DNA of 64,000 nt from an uncultured Rhodospirillales bacterium (GTDB lineage Bacteria > Pseudomonadota > Alphaproteobacteria > Azospirillales > Azospirillaceae), in NCBI GenBank assembly GCA_903927615.1, contig CAIYNU010000087.1, positions 1-64,000 on the forward strand. Reading direction: 5' to 3'. A program made the position numbers and the translations under genes. The notes under the pieces were generated by a model, which was not told where the DNA came from, ran no database searches, and saw nothing but the letters and a program-made list of their open reading frames with translations. Positions within the stretch are counted from its first letter, which is position 1. Each line of letters starts with the position of its first letter. Shown here piece after piece: positions 16,590-26,031 of the stretch.

Positions 16590-17163
16590 CCACCGCGGCC
16601 GGACCTTGGAAACACCGCCCGGCGAAGCGGTCCGCCCCACCTCGGAACGCACCCGGGGCGCGGTGTTCAACATCCTGACCCATGCCCGATGGGCGGTGGA
16701 CGAGGGCTCGCCGCTGACCGGCGCCCGGGTGCTGGATGCCTTCTGCGGCTCCGGCGCCCTGGGTCTCGAAGCCCTGTCACGGGGCGCCGCCTCCTGCCTG
16801 TTCCTGGATCGCAGCCAAATCGCCCTGGACGCCGTCCGCCGCAACGCCGCGGCCCTCCATGAAGACGAGCGCATCACCCTGCTCCGCAGCGACGCCCTCA
16901 AGCCGCCGCCGGCCCGCCTGCCCGTCACCCTGGCCCTGCTCGATCCGCCCTACGGCGAAAACCTGGCCGTCCCGGCCCTCACCGCCCTGGCCGAGCGCGG
17001 CTGGTTCGCATCCGGCGCCGTCGTCGTGGTGGAAACCAACAGCCGCGATCCGTTCCTGCCGCCGGACTCCTTCGAACGGCTGGACCAGCGCCAGTATCGC
17101 TACACCACCGTCTATTTTCTGCGGACCGGCTTGCCGATCGGGTCGAAACCAGCGGCGCCCTAA
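16570..17163 (+). CDS. rsmD: 16S rRNA (guanine966-N2)-methyltransferase RsmD
   Basis: The 197-residue S-adenosylmethionine-dependent enzyme methylates G966 of 16S rRNA during 30S assembly. It opens with the family start MRIVAGSHRGRTLETP and PTSERTRGAVFNIL. The SAM-binding loop is LDAFCGSGALGLEALSRG (about 55-72) and the catalytic DPPY lies at 125-128. It overlaps the preceding pseudouridine synthase by 20 bases, so two rRNA-modification enzymes are translationally coupled, a common alphaproteobacterial pairing. Confidence 0.95.
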   Translation: MRIVAGSHRGRTLETPPGEAVRPTSERTRGAVFNILTHARWAVDEGSPLTGARVLDAFCGSGALGLEALSRGAASCLFLDRSQIALDAVRRNAAALHEDERITLLRSDALKPPPARLPVTLALLDPPYGENLAVPALTALAERGWFASGAVVVVETNSRDPFLPPDSFERLDQRQYRYTTVYFLRTGLPIGSKPAAP

Positions 17164-17319
17164 CAGATCGACGCGCCGGTCGGTCGCGAACCACCGGCCG
17201 AGAAGATCGGCCGGTCACAAAACCGACCCCTTCGACATACTGTTGTCGGTATCTCCGGCTGTTTCAGTCCATCCGCCGTCGATCACCTGTACCGATCCTT
17301 CGCCTGACGCCAAAACACC

Positions 17320-17347
17320 TTGACAGCGTTCGGGTCCCCGATAAACT
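17320..17347 (+). promoter_or_regulatory. Candidate sigma70 promoter for the TPR gene
   Basis: A perfect TTGACA (17320-17325) is followed after 16 bases by TAAACT (17342-17347). The downstream 130 bases to the start codon are AT-rich for this genome. Although the reading frame of the next gene is open through this site, a promoter here supports the downstream start at 17479. Confidence 0.5.
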
Positions 17348-17478
17348 GCCGATGGGGCAAGAAAATAAAGGCGACAACAGTCGCCATCGGACGATGTTTC
17401 GGTAACGATTATGAAAATTGCAACGTCTTTCAGTACCAGAAAGTACAGTTTCTACCTTTCAGAAGGGACTCAGAGGCA

Positions 17479-18612
17479 ATGGGCAGCTTCCTGTTAACAC
17501 CGATACTGGCGTTTTTCGGCGTGTTTGGCTACGCCGTGTATACCGCCGATCCTCAGGCGATCTCGATTGGTCCGATTTCGTCGTCGCAATGGGTCGAATA
17601 TAACGGCTACAACCCCAAAACCTTAAGCGTTATGCTGCAATCGCAATTGATGGCGGTTGAGTCCGTCGTCAAAACCAAGCGCGGATTGAAGTACACCAGC
17701 GAAGATAAGGTTCGAGACAAGGCAGTCGAGGTGATGGCCGATTCCTTGCAAATCGGCAAGCCGATCAAAGCGATTCAAACCACTTTGGGCATGATTCCGC
17801 TTCAGGTCGGCGGCAGCATCGTCGAAAATGGCCGAAGCGTTTATCTGTACCTGACGGCGTATGCCAGCGATGGCACCATCTACAAAGTCAAGCGCAGCAT
17901 CGCCGATACCGAAAACCTCGAAGTTCTGATGAAGGACGGGGTGCTGGCGTTATTTGAGCAAGTCGATCCCTTCGTCGTCGCCGATTATTGGTTCCAAACC
18001 GAGAAGAAAGATCATAATTTTGTCAACACTCGACGTATGATCGTTGATGGTTTGGTCAAGGCGCATAAAAAGGATGTGCCCTGGTATTATGATTTATTAG
18101 GACAGGTGCTCCATGCCGAAGGTCATTATGACGAAGCCATCACCCACTACCAGCAGGCTTTGGCCATTGACCCCAGCCTGCATCGCCCACACTTGCATTG
18201 GGCGCGGGCCTTGATCGAGCTTGGACAGTTGCAGGACGCTGATATACAACTAACAATTGCCGCCAAGCTCAATCCGGCCGATTCGGACGTCTATCAGGAG
18301 CGCGGGACGCTTTACCAGCGTGAGGGCGAACCGATCAAGGCGATGAACGCCTATGCCGAGGCCCTGAAGATCAATCCGTTGGACGCCGACAGCTATCGGG
18401 ACTGGGCGTTGCTGCTGCGGTCGCGCGGGCGCCTCGACGACGCGGTCGAAGCCATGCGGCGGGCGATTTTTATCGAGCCCAAGAACAAGGACCTTCAGGC
18501 GACCATGAGTGAAATCCTCGGCACCGAGGACGCCAATTTCAAGGGATTGGTTCAAACCGTAAAGCAAACAGAGGCTGCGGTTCCGAAGCCCGACTCATTG
18601 GCTAAGAAATGA
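17479..18612 (+). CDS. Membrane-anchored TPR protein
   Basis: This 377-residue protein has an N-terminal hydrophobic segment (about 3-22) that should anchor it in the inner membrane. An uncharacterised alpha/beta region follows (about 30-185), then four tetratricopeptide repeats (about 195-330) recognisable by endings such as AITHYQQALAIDPS and AMNAYAEALKINPLD. TPR domains bind proteins; the partner is unknown. The frame is open upstream to 17320, but the ATG at 17479 follows GAGG and AAGGG sequences and begins the membrane segment. The base composition is less GC-rich than the flanking genes, which may reflect a different history. Confidence 0.75.
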   Translation: MGSFLLTPILAFFGVFGYAVYTADPQAISIGPISSSQWVEYNGYNPKTLSVMLQSQLMAVESVVKTKRGLKYTSEDKVRDKAVEVMADSLQIGKPIKAIQTTLGMIPLQVGGSIVENGRSVYLYLTAYASDGTIYKVKRSIADTENLEVLMKDGVLALFEQVDPFVVADYWFQTEKKDHNFVNTRRMIVDGLVKAHKKDVPWYYDLLGQVLHAEGHYDEAITHYQQALAIDPSLHRPHLHWARALIELGQLQDADIQLTIAAKLNPADSDVYQERGTLYQREGEPIKAMNAYAEALKINPLDADSYRDWALLLRSRGRLDDAVEAMRRAIFIEPKNKDLQATMSEILGTEDANFKGLVQTVKQTEAAVPKPDSLAKK

Positions 18613-18667
18613 GCCGGTTACCCCGGCCCAGACCGCTTTCTCCTCGTCTCTCAGCGGGATATTCCAC

Positions 18668-18961
18668 ATGAATTGCCGAATTTTACTCGTCACCGTACTG
18701 TTGGCGGCCCTGGTGACCGCCGTTCCCTGTCGGGCCCAGGTTGAGCCTGCGCTGCCGTCCTGGAATTGGGACAACCCCACCGCCGATCCCACCCCTTGGG
18801 CGCCGTCGACTCTCAACCTGTTCGAAATCGCGGCCCTGGCCGTCGCCGTCGATCTGACCTTCGGCGGGCGAGTCACCGGCGCCATCTATCGGGTGGTGGT
18901 GGGGGCGGGTCGCGCGGTGTTCGGGGGTCCGGCCCCCGCCGTCGCGGCAGCCCGACCTTAA
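18668..18961 (+). CDS. Small exported or membrane protein, unknown
   Basis: The 97-residue product starts with a clear signal-peptide-like segment (about 1-23, ending PCRAQ). A proline/tryptophan-rich linker (PSWNWDNPTADPTPWAPS) follows, then a second hydrophobic stretch (about 50-75, LFEIAALAVAVDLTFGG). It may be a small periplasmic protein attached to the membrane. No family is recognised and the ribosome binding site is weak. It follows the TPR gene by 55 bases on the same strand and precedes a double hairpin. Confidence 0.55.
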   Translation: MNCRILLVTVLLAALVTAVPCRAQVEPALPSWNWDNPTADPTPWAPSTLNLFEIAALAVAVDLTFGGRVTGAIYRVVVGAGRAVFGGPAPAVAAARP

Positions 18962-19007
18962 ACGGTCAGCCCCGGTCCGGTCCTGGACCTGCCTTCCGTC
19001 ATGGGCT

Positions 19008-19050
19008 CCAAGGGGTCACCCCTTGGCGGGGGCTCGGCGGCAAAGCCCCC
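19008..19050 (+). terminator. Double-hairpin terminator element
   Basis: Two adjacent hairpins are present: an 8-bp stem (19008-19015 with 19019-19026, loop three) and a 7-bp stem (19028-19034 with 19044-19050). They lie after the small exported protein. Close relatives of the first hairpin occur at 20322-20340 and 59787-59805, so this looks like a recurrent terminator type in this genome. Confidence 0.6.
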
Positions 19051-19192
19051 CCGTGACGACTTAGGATGCCGTGGCGTCGGAGACCGGGAATCGCCTATAA
19101 CGACTCCTGTGCTCCGTGCGGGGCCGGTGGGATGACCCGTCCTCGGCCGACCGAGCCATTCTCTTTCGCCAACAGCCGAAGGAACGCCTCCT

Positions 19193-20302
19193 ATGACACT
19201 GAGATGGACTCTTCTTGCCACAGCGGCCTTCATCGCCCTGGGTGGGACCCCGGTTCGTGCCGACGATGCCATCAAAATCGCCATGGCCGGTCCCATCACC
19301 GGATCGACGGCATCCTTTGGCGAACAGATGAGACGCGGCGCCGAGCAAGCGGTCGCCGACATCAACGCCGCCGGCGGCGTGCTGGGCAAAAAGCTGGACT
19401 TGCGCATCGGCGACGATGCCTGTGATCCCAAACAGGCGGTGGCGGTGGCCAATCAACTGGCCCAGGCCGGGGTCAGCTTCGTGGCCGGGCATTTTTGTTC
19501 GGGCTCATCGATTCCGGCTTCGGCAGTCTATAATGAAGAGGGGATCCTGCAAATCTCGCCGGCTTCGACCAACCCCAAGCTGACCGAGCAAGGCTTCAAG
19601 AATGTCTTCCGGGTGTGCGGCCGGGATAATCAACAAGGCGCGGTGGCCGGCAGCTACCTCGCCCACCATTACCCCACCGGCAACATCGCCATCCTCAACG
19701 ACAAATCGGCCTATGGCAAGGGCTTGGCCGACGACACCAAGCGCACGCTCAACCAGGCGGGCGTCACCGAGAAGCTTGATGAGGCCTATAATGCCGGGGA
19801 AAAAGACTTCTCGGCATTGGTCAGCAAGCTGAAGCAGGAAAAGATCGAAGCCGTTTACATCGGCGGCTACTATACCGAAGCCGGGCTGATCACCCGCCAA
19901 CTTCGTGATCAGGGCCTGACCGCCCGGGTAATCTCGGGTGATGCCATGCTCACCGACGAATACTGGGCGATCACTGGCCCCGCCGGCGAGGGCTCGATGA
20001 TGACCTTCGGTCCCGACCCCCGCAATAAGCCCGAAGCCAAGGCCGTCGCCGACGAATTCCGCAAGGCCGGTTACGAACCCGAAGGCTATACGCTTTACAG
20101 CTACGCCGCGGTTCAGGTGTACGCCGAAGCGGTCAAGCGGGCCGGCGGCACCGATCTCGATAAAGTCATCAAGGCACTCCATGCCGGCTCGTTTGAAACC
20201 GTGATGGGCACGCTGGGCTTCGACGCCAAGGGAGACGTGACCAGCCCGGCTTATGTCTTCTACCAATGGCACGACGGTAAGTTCAAAGAAATCACCGACT
20301 GA
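19193..20302 (+). CDS. Branched-chain amino acid ABC transporter substrate-binding protein (LivK/LivJ type)
   Basis: The 369-residue periplasmic binding protein has a signal peptide (about 1-23, cleavage after VRA) and the two-lobed LivJ/LivK fold. IKIAMAGPITGSTASFGEQM and the following INAAGGVLGKKL are the family's ligand-site and first-lobe sequences, and FVAGHFCSGSSIPAS includes the serine-containing ligand loop. It would bind leucine, isoleucine, valine or a related compound in the periplasm. The LivH/M permeases and LivG/F ATPases are not nearby; a hairpin terminator follows 19 bases after the stop, so it is transcribed alone. Confidence 0.92.
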   Translation: MTLRWTLLATAAFIALGGTPVRADDAIKIAMAGPITGSTASFGEQMRRGAEQAVADINAAGGVLGKKLDLRIGDDACDPKQAVAVANQLAQAGVSFVAGHFCSGSSIPASAVYNEEGILQISPASTNPKLTEQGFKNVFRVCGRDNQQGAVAGSYLAHHYPTGNIAILNDKSAYGKGLADDTKRTLNQAGVTEKLDEAYNAGEKDFSALVSKLKQEKIEAVYIGGYYTEAGLITRQLRDQGLTARVISGDAMLTDEYWAITGPAGEGSMMTFGPDPRNKPEAKAVADEFRKAGYEPEGYTLYSYAAVQVYAEAVKRAGGTDLDKVIKALHAGSFETVMGTLGFDAKGDVTSPAYVFYQWHDGKFKEITD

Positions 20303-20321
20303 CGACGTTCCGGACCGGGCT

Positions 20322-20340
20322 CCAGGGGCCATGCCCCTGG
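20322..20340 (+). terminator. Terminator after the LivK-type gene
   Basis: A perfect 8-bp stem (CCAGGGGC/GCCCCTGG) with a three-base loop is followed by ATTT, 19 bases after the stop codon. It also lies downstream of the converging polA. Confidence 0.75.
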
Positions 20341-20511
20341 ATTTCGCCGTCAACCGGCTGCGCCCGAATGGGGCTTGATCCTCGTCGACGCTCGGGCCGG
20401 GAATGCGTTTGCACCCCGACGACTTTGGGGCTCTGCCCACACCCGCAAAGGGCCACTCGGCCCTTTGAACCCTTGACGCGATGCGGTCCACGAGGCCAAG
20501 ACCACCGACCG

Positions 20512-23370
20512 TCAATGCGCCTCGGCCCAGTTCCCGCCAATCCCGGCCTCGGCCACCAGCGGCACGCCCAGCGCGGCCGCCCCTTCCATCACCTCCCGCA
20601 CCGCCCGGGCCGTGGCCTCAACCTCCGCTTCCGGCACCTCGAGCAACAGTTCGTCGTGAACCTGAAGCAGCAGGCGCGCGGCCAACCGTTCGGCCACCAG
20701 CGCCGCCGGCAACCGGATCATGGCGCGCTTCATGATGTCTGCCGCGGTCCCCTGAATCGGGGCGTTGATCGCCTGACGTTCGGCAAAACTGCGCCGCGCC
20801 GCGCTCTTGTCGTTGATGCCCTGGATGTGGCACTTGCGGCCAAACAGAGTGCGGACGAACCCGTTGGCCCGGCAGAAATTCTTGGTTGCCTCCATCCAAT
20901 CCCGCAATTCGTGGAAACGGTCCAGATAATCCTTGATGAAAACCGTGGCTTCGCCGGTCCCGATGCCGAGCTGTTTGCCCAACCCGAAACCGCTAATCCC
21001 GTAAATGATGCCGAAATTGATCGCCTTGGCCTTGCGCCGCAACTCCGGCGTCATCCGCGCCAGCGGCACCCCGAACACCTGGGATGCGGTCAGCGCATGA
21101 ATGTCTTCGCCCTGCCGGAAGGCCTGCTTCAGGGCCTCGATCCCGGCGATTTCGGCGACCAGCCTTAACTCGATCTGGGAATAGTCCACCGACAGTAATT
21201 TAAACCCGGCCGGGGCGACAAAGGCCGTCCGGATTTTCCGGCCTTCTTCGGTCCGAATCGGAATATTCTGGAGATTGGGATCGGTCGACGACAACCGGCC
21301 GGTGCTGGTGGCGGCCATGGCGAACGAGGTATGGACACGCCCGGTGCGGGGATCGATCTGTTCTTGCAGCGCATCGGTGTAGGTACTTTTCAGCTTGGCC
21401 AATTGGCGCCAGTCGAGGACCCGCTGGGCGATTTCGTGCCCCTGCTCGGCCAGCGGTTCCAGCGTCGCGCTGTCGGTGGATCGGGTGCCGGACTTGCCCT
21501 TGCGTCCCCCCTCCAGCCCCATTTCGCCGTACAGCACTTCCGCCAGTTGTTTCGGCGACCCGACATTGAAGGCATGGCCGGCCAACCGGTGGATGTCGGC
21601 TTCCAGCTCGAACAGCCGGCCGGCGAAATCCCGGGACAGCGCCGACAGCACCGCCCGGTCGACGCACACCCCGGCCTGTTCCATCCCGGCCACCACCGGC
21701 AGCAACGGCCGTTCCAGCGTCTCGTACACCGTGACCAGCCGGGCCTCGAGCAACCGCGGTTTCAGAACCCGATACAGCCGCAGGGTAATGTCGGCGTCTT
21801 CGGCCGCGTACTGGCAAGCCCGATCCAGCGGCACCCGGTCAAAGGTGATCTGGGCCTTGCCGGTGCCGGTGACCTCGGCAAACTTGATGGTGGTGTGGCC
21901 CAAATGCCGTTCCGCCAACTCATCCATGCCGTGACCGTGGGCACCGCCATCCAGCACGTAGCTGATCAGCATGGTGTCGTCCCACGGCGTCACCGCCAAA
22001 CCGAACTGGCCCAAGACCTGAAGATCGAACTTCAGGTTCTGGCCGACCTTCAGCACGCCCGGATCTTCCAGCAGGGACTTCAAGGCCGCCAATGCCACCC
22101 CGCGCTCGATCTGAGGCGGTCGCCCGGCGCCGAAGTCGAACCCGTCGGCATGCCCCTCGGGCGCCTGATGGCCAAGCGGGATATAGCAGGCATCGCCCGG
22201 CGCCACCGCCAACGACACACCGACCAAGGTCGTGGTGCTGGGGGTCAGCGACGTGGTCTCGGTGTCGACCGCCACCACGCCGGCCTCGCGCGCCCGGGCG
22301 ATCCAATCTTCCAACACCGTCAGGTCCTGGACCAGTTGGTACCGCACCGCGGCCGGGGCCGCCGGGACCGGGTGAACGGGCGGCTGGGGTTCCGCCGGAC
22401 TGACACCGCCGGCCGGGTGAACGGCGGGCGCCGCCGGCACCACCACGCCGCCGCTCCGGCCATGCAGAAATTCCAGCTCGATCCGGGCGACCACGCTTTG
22501 GAACCCCTGTTCCCTCAGGAAGGCGAACAGAACTTCCGGATCGGGACGATGCGCCCGCAACTGGTCCAGCGGCACCGGCACCGGGGCCTCGGCGGCCAAC
22601 CGGACCAGCCGTTGCGACAACCGGGCCTGATCGGCAAAGTCGATCAGCGACTGACGGCGTTTGGGCTGTTTGATCTCGCCCGCCCGGGCCAGCAAGGTCT
22701 CAAGGTCGCCATAGTCCCCGATCAACTGAGCCGCGGTCTTGATCCCGATGCCCGGCACCCCCGGAACATTGTCGGTGCTGTCGCCGGCCAGCGCCTGGAC
22801 ATCCACCACCTGGGCCGGCGGCACCCCGAATTTCTCGAACACCTCGGCGGGGCCGATGGTCCGGTATTTCAGCGGATCCAGCATCCGCACCCCAGGCCCG
22901 ACCAACTGCATCAGGTCCTTGTCCGACGACACGATCGTCACCTCCCGCCCGGCCTGTTGCGCCAGCCGGGCGTAGGCGGCGATCAGATCGTCGGCCTCGA
23001 AGCCGTCCAATTCGATCGCCGGCACGTTGAAGGCCCGGGTCGCCTGCCGCACCAGGGCAAATTGCGGCACCAGTTCCGGCGGCGGCGCATCCCGGTTCGC
23101 CTTGTAGGCCGGATAAATCTCGTTCCGGAAATTAACCCGGTGCGCGTCGAAGATCACCGCCACCGCCTCGGCCTTGGCTTCCGCCAACAACCGGATCAGC
23201 ATATTGGTGAAGCCCAGCACCGCATTCACCGGCGTACCGTCGGCCCGGGTCAGCGGCGGCAAGGCGTGAAACGCCCGGAAGATGAAGCCGGAGCCGTCCA
23301 CCAGATACAGCGCCTCGGGCGATGACGGGATAGCGGTGGGGTTCGGCGAGGAGGGAGCGGTGTCGGTCAT
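20512..23370 (-). CDS. polA: DNA polymerase I
   Basis: The 952-residue enzyme is a full three-domain DNA polymerase I for Okazaki-fragment processing and repair. The 5'-3' exonuclease domain occupies about 1-300. The 3'-5' proofreading domain retains its acidic motifs (VDTETTSL, NLKFD and YAAEDAD), so proofreading is likely active, unlike in some PolA proteins. The polymerase domain has motif A (SVDYSQIELR), motif B (RRKAKAINFGIIYG) and motif C (QVHDELLLEVPE). The ATG at 23370 begins MTDTAPSS; upstream in-frame codons do not resemble the family. A low-complexity Pro/Ala linker (about 325-350) joins the nuclease domains. No clear Shine-Dalgarno sequence is visible. Confidence 0.97.
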   Translation of the reverse strand: MTDTAPSSPNPTAIPSSPEALYLVDGSGFIFRAFHALPPLTRADGTPVNAVLGFTNMLIRLLAEAKAEAVAVIFDAHRVNFRNEIYPAYKANRDAPPPELVPQFALVRQATRAFNVPAIELDGFEADDLIAAYARLAQQAGREVTIVSSDKDLMQLVGPGVRMLDPLKYRTIGPAEVFEKFGVPPAQVVDVQALAGDSTDNVPGVPGIGIKTAAQLIGDYGDLETLLARAGEIKQPKRRQSLIDFADQARLSQRLVRLAAEAPVPVPLDQLRAHRPDPEVLFAFLREQGFQSVVARIELEFLHGRSGGVVVPAAPAVHPAGGVSPAEPQPPVHPVPAAPAAVRYQLVQDLTVLEDWIARAREAGVVAVDTETTSLTPSTTTLVGVSLAVAPGDACYIPLGHQAPEGHADGFDFGAGRPPQIERGVALAALKSLLEDPGVLKVGQNLKFDLQVLGQFGLAVTPWDDTMLISYVLDGGAHGHGMDELAERHLGHTTIKFAEVTGTGKAQITFDRVPLDRACQYAAEDADITLRLYRVLKPRLLEARLVTVYETLERPLLPVVAGMEQAGVCVDRAVLSALSRDFAGRLFELEADIHRLAGHAFNVGSPKQLAEVLYGEMGLEGGRKGKSGTRSTDSATLEPLAEQGHEIAQRVLDWRQLAKLKSTYTDALQEQIDPRTGRVHTSFAMAATSTGRLSSTDPNLQNIPIRTEEGRKIRTAFVAPAGFKLLSVDYSQIELRLVAEIAGIEALKQAFRQGEDIHALTASQVFGVPLARMTPELRRKAKAINFGIIYGISGFGLGKQLGIGTGEATVFIKDYLDRFHELRDWMEATKNFCRANGFVRTLFGRKCHIQGINDKSAARRSFAERQAINAPIQGTAADIMKRAMIRLPAALVAERLAARLLLQVHDELLLEVPEAEVEATARAVREVMEGAAALGVPLVAEAGIGGNWAEAH

Positions 23371-23510
23371 GGGGAAATCATGGCGCAAGTGAGGGCTCCG
23401 TGTCGAGATGGTGTGGAGCCGTGGCCCGAACACCGTCGCCAAGGGGCGGAGGGCTTGGGAAACCGGGGCTTTCCCCGCTACAGTGGCGACCTCGGGAGAG
23501 CGAGGGCCGG

Positions 23511-24260
23511 ATGAGCGCGCGCGTCGTGATTGGGATTCCCACCTGTAACCGACCGGACAAGCTGCTGGCCTGCCTCGAATCGGTCCGCCGCACCTACCGC
23601 CCCGACGCCGCCGTGGTGGTGGTGGACAGCGGCACCATCAGCCTGCCCCCCGAGCGGTTGGCCGCATTCGGCGCCCGGGTGATCCGAATCGACCATGTCA
23701 TCGGTCCCGCTGCCGCCCGGGCGCGCATCACCCGGGAAACCGACCAGGAGTTGATCCTGTTCCTGGACGACGACCTGATCGCCCGGCCCGGCGCCCTCGA
23801 CAAACTGATCGGCTTCATCACCGATCACCCTGGCGTCCAGATCGCCAGCGGCCACTGGGTCCAGGACGGGCAACCGACCGAGTTGGGCCAATTCATCGAA
23901 TTCGGCCTGTCCGACCAGGGCATCGCCGCCTTCAAACGCTTCATCCGTCCCGATGAAGCCGTGGCCAGCCGCCTGCAAGCCGTCTGTTGCGACATCCCGC
24001 TGGCCTCGCTGGTGATCCGGCGGGACGCGACCCGACAAGTCAATTTCGACGGACGCTATAAGTTCTTTTACGAGATGTTCGACTTCGGCATGCAGTGCAA
24101 AACCCAGGGTGTCGGCGTCTTCGCCGTGGTCGGGGCCCTCTTCGACCACCATCCGGGCGGCTATCAGGGACCGAGTCAACGGGACGACCGGGCGCCCGGG
24201 GATTTCGAATATTTCGTGGAAAAGTGGAACATGATCCCCATCGGCCCGTTGCGCGGCTGA
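23511..24260 (+). CDS. Family 2 glycosyltransferase
   Basis: The 249-residue protein has the GT-A fold start VVIGIPTCNRPDKLLACLESV, in which the nucleotide-sugar binding strand is followed by a helix, and the metal-binding acidic cluster LFLDDDL at about residues 80-86. It would transfer a sugar from a nucleotide donor to a glycan, lipid or protein on the cytosolic side. No membrane segment is visible. The frame is open further upstream, but the ATG at 23511 follows a GAGG and starts the domain exactly. There are no polysaccharide genes around it, so the acceptor is unknown. Confidence 0.85.
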   Translation: MSARVVIGIPTCNRPDKLLACLESVRRTYRPDAAVVVVDSGTISLPPERLAAFGARVIRIDHVIGPAAARARITRETDQELILFLDDDLIARPGALDKLIGFITDHPGVQIASGHWVQDGQPTELGQFIEFGLSDQGIAAFKRFIRPDEAVASRLQAVCCDIPLASLVIRRDATRQVNFDGRYKFFYEMFDFGMQCKTQGVGVFAVVGALFDHHPGGYQGPSQRDDRAPGDFEYFVEKWNMIPIGPLRG

Positions 24261-24286
24261 AGCCGGGGCATCGGCCACGGCGTCGT

Positions 24287-25279
24287 TCAAAAGTCGTCGC
24301 TGGGCGGGCGGGTATTCGCCGGCGTATGGCGAATAATGGCACTGAAGCCGAACAGCAGCAGCAGCACCCCCATCACGATTTCCACCGAAGTGACGAAACG
24401 CGCGGCGCCGCTGATCGGTTGGATGTCGCCATAACCGACGGTGCTGAGCGTCACCACCGAAAAGTACAGGCACTCGGCAAAGCTCAATGGCCGGGCGACG
24501 CCGCTGGCCAGGAAATCATGACCCGCCGACATGCGTCCGATAATCGAGTAGAGCGCGGCAAAGATGATCACCAACAGGGAATAGAAGGTCAGAAAAGCGA
24601 AGGCCGGCATCACCAATCGCGCCGCCTGCTGGAAAAAGCCCTCGAACAACAAACCGACATCCAACAGAAAAATGGCAATGTCGCGGCTGACCACCAGCAC
24701 GATCGCCGCCACCACCACCATGAACGCCACAAAGGGAATGTGCGACAGCGGGCTCCCCAGACCGCCACCAGGAAGCGCAAAAGTGAGCGCCACCATTCCC
24801 GCCATGGGTAACAACCACAAGAACATTTCGCCGAAATGAGAATCGTGACGTAAGCGACGCGACACCACGATATGACGCACCGTTCGCGCCCGAATGCAGG
24901 CGCCGCCTAAAAACGCCAGCAGGGGCAGAATGAAGCCCAAAGCCTGCTCCCGCTGACTGATCATGGAAAAGTTGCTTTCGATGATGACGGTAAAAATGCA
25001 GGCATAAATGCCGATAAAATTCACCAGAGACAGTGTAAAAAACCGGCTGCCCGGAAACACCCGGTGAAACACCGCCACCACGAAGATGACCGAGCCCAAC
25101 AGCACAAACGCCAGGGTTCCGGCCACGGCCTTGATCGACAGCGCGATAATGCTCAGCAGAAACGCCGTGAACGCCACCCCCCCAATCCAGCCGCGCTGGG
25201 GGCCATGATGCCGATGATCGGCTGGGCTGCCGCCGGAGGACGCGCGGGGCTGGTGCGGTGGGGTGGGCTGGGGCTCCAT
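24287..25279 (-). CDS. Voltage-gated-like potassium channel family protein
   Basis: The 330-residue integral membrane protein ends with a pore module: helix, re-entrant loop with the potassium selectivity filter TLSTVGYGDIQPI (about residues 275-287), and a final helix. At least five further hydrophobic helices precede it, giving a six-helix or larger channel. The segments before the pore do not show an obvious arginine-ladder S4, so voltage sensing is not proven. No RCK/TrkA domain follows; the C-terminus is short. The ATG at 25279 is preferred over the one at 25330 because a purine-rich GGACGGGA precedes it. It converges with the glycosyltransferase gene. Confidence 0.85.
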   Translation of the reverse strand: MEPQPTPPHQPRASSGGSPADHRHHGPQRGWIGGVAFTAFLLSIIALSIKAVAGTLAFVLLGSVIFVVAVFHRVFPGSRFFTLSLVNFIGIYACIFTVIIESNFSMISQREQALGFILPLLAFLGGACIRARTVRHIVVSRRLRHDSHFGEMFLWLLPMAGMVALTFALPGGGLGSPLSHIPFVAFMVVVAAIVLVVSRDIAIFLLDVGLLFEGFFQQAARLVMPAFAFLTFYSLLVIIFAALYSIIGRMSAGHDFLASGVARPLSFAECLYFSVVTLSTVGYGDIQPISGAARFVTSVEIVMGVLLLLFGFSAIIRHTPANTRPPSDDF

Positions 25280-25532
25280 GCGCCGTCCCGTCCGGGCTTG
25301 AGGAAATGGCCAGGAGGCCAGCAAAACCATACCAGAAGTAAGGGCTAGGCGCGATGCTCAATCGTTCAGACCCTTAAACACCCGGCCGGAAGCCGTTCCC
25401 CGGGCTCGGCCGGGCAAAACATTTGACATTTTTGGCTCATCATGCACAGTGCCGTCAGGGGTACGCACCCGTATCGCTTGATCTGCCGGGTCCTGGTCCC
25501 GGCCGGTCCGTGATCGAGACTCGGGAATGGCC

Positions 25533-25997
25533 ATGGATCATCTCAAGCCCGTGCAGTGGAGCGACGCCCTCAGCGTCGGCGTCAAGCTGATCGATAACGA
25601 GCATTTGCTCTTGTTCAGCATCTATAATGATCTGGTCACGGCTTTGCGCACCGATCGGCCTTTGTTACTGGCCAAGCGGGTGGTCGAGGAACTGGCGGGT
25701 TATGCCACTTACCATTTTGCGCATGAAGAAGAACTGATGAAGGCCTTCCAGTATCCGGACTTCGACGCGCACCGGCGGGAACACGAAAAACTGATCGGCC
25801 GGTTGATGGAAATCGACCAGAACCTGGGGCGCAGCAAGGCCAACATCACCAATGTGGTCGAATTCGCCAATATCCTGGTCGGCAATCATGTCATGCGCAC
25901 CGACGTCAAATTGGCCGACTTCCTGAAAACCCGGATGCCCAGCGGCTACCAACCCTTCGACGTCACCCTCGACGACGGACCGGGCGTCGCCCTTTAA
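25533..25997 (+). CDS. Bacteriohemerythrin (diiron oxygen-binding protein)
   Basis: This 154-residue single-domain hemerythrin should form a four-helix bundle that binds O2 at a diiron site. All seven ligands are present with family spacing: H24, H61, E65, H80, H84, H119 and D124. In microaerophiles such proteins carry or sense oxygen and are often linked to chemotaxis or methane/energy metabolism. The ATG at 25533 is preferred to that at 25527, since CGGGA lies at a better distance. A TTGACA is present about 110 bases upstream but no convincing -10 box. It is a lone gene converging on tsaD. Confidence 0.93.
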   Translation: MDHLKPVQWSDALSVGVKLIDNEHLLLFSIYNDLVTALRTDRPLLLAKRVVEELAGYATYHFAHEEELMKAFQYPDFDAHRREHEKLIGRLMEIDQNLGRSKANITNVVEFANILVGNHVMRTDVKLADFLKTRMPSGYQPFDVTLDDGPGVAL

Positions 25998-26031
25998 ACC
26001 CAGCGGCGACGCCATGACCGGGGGGCGGCGT

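Noticed and set aside
21331-23325. 664-codon open frame on the plus strand
   Set aside because: It is antisense to polA and rich in Arg, His, Gln and Gly, the mirror of GC3-biased coding.
25424-25450. Possible sigma54 promoter (TTGGC...TGCA) before the hemerythrin gene
   Set aside because: The GG-to-GC distance is two bases too short for a -24/-12 promoter.
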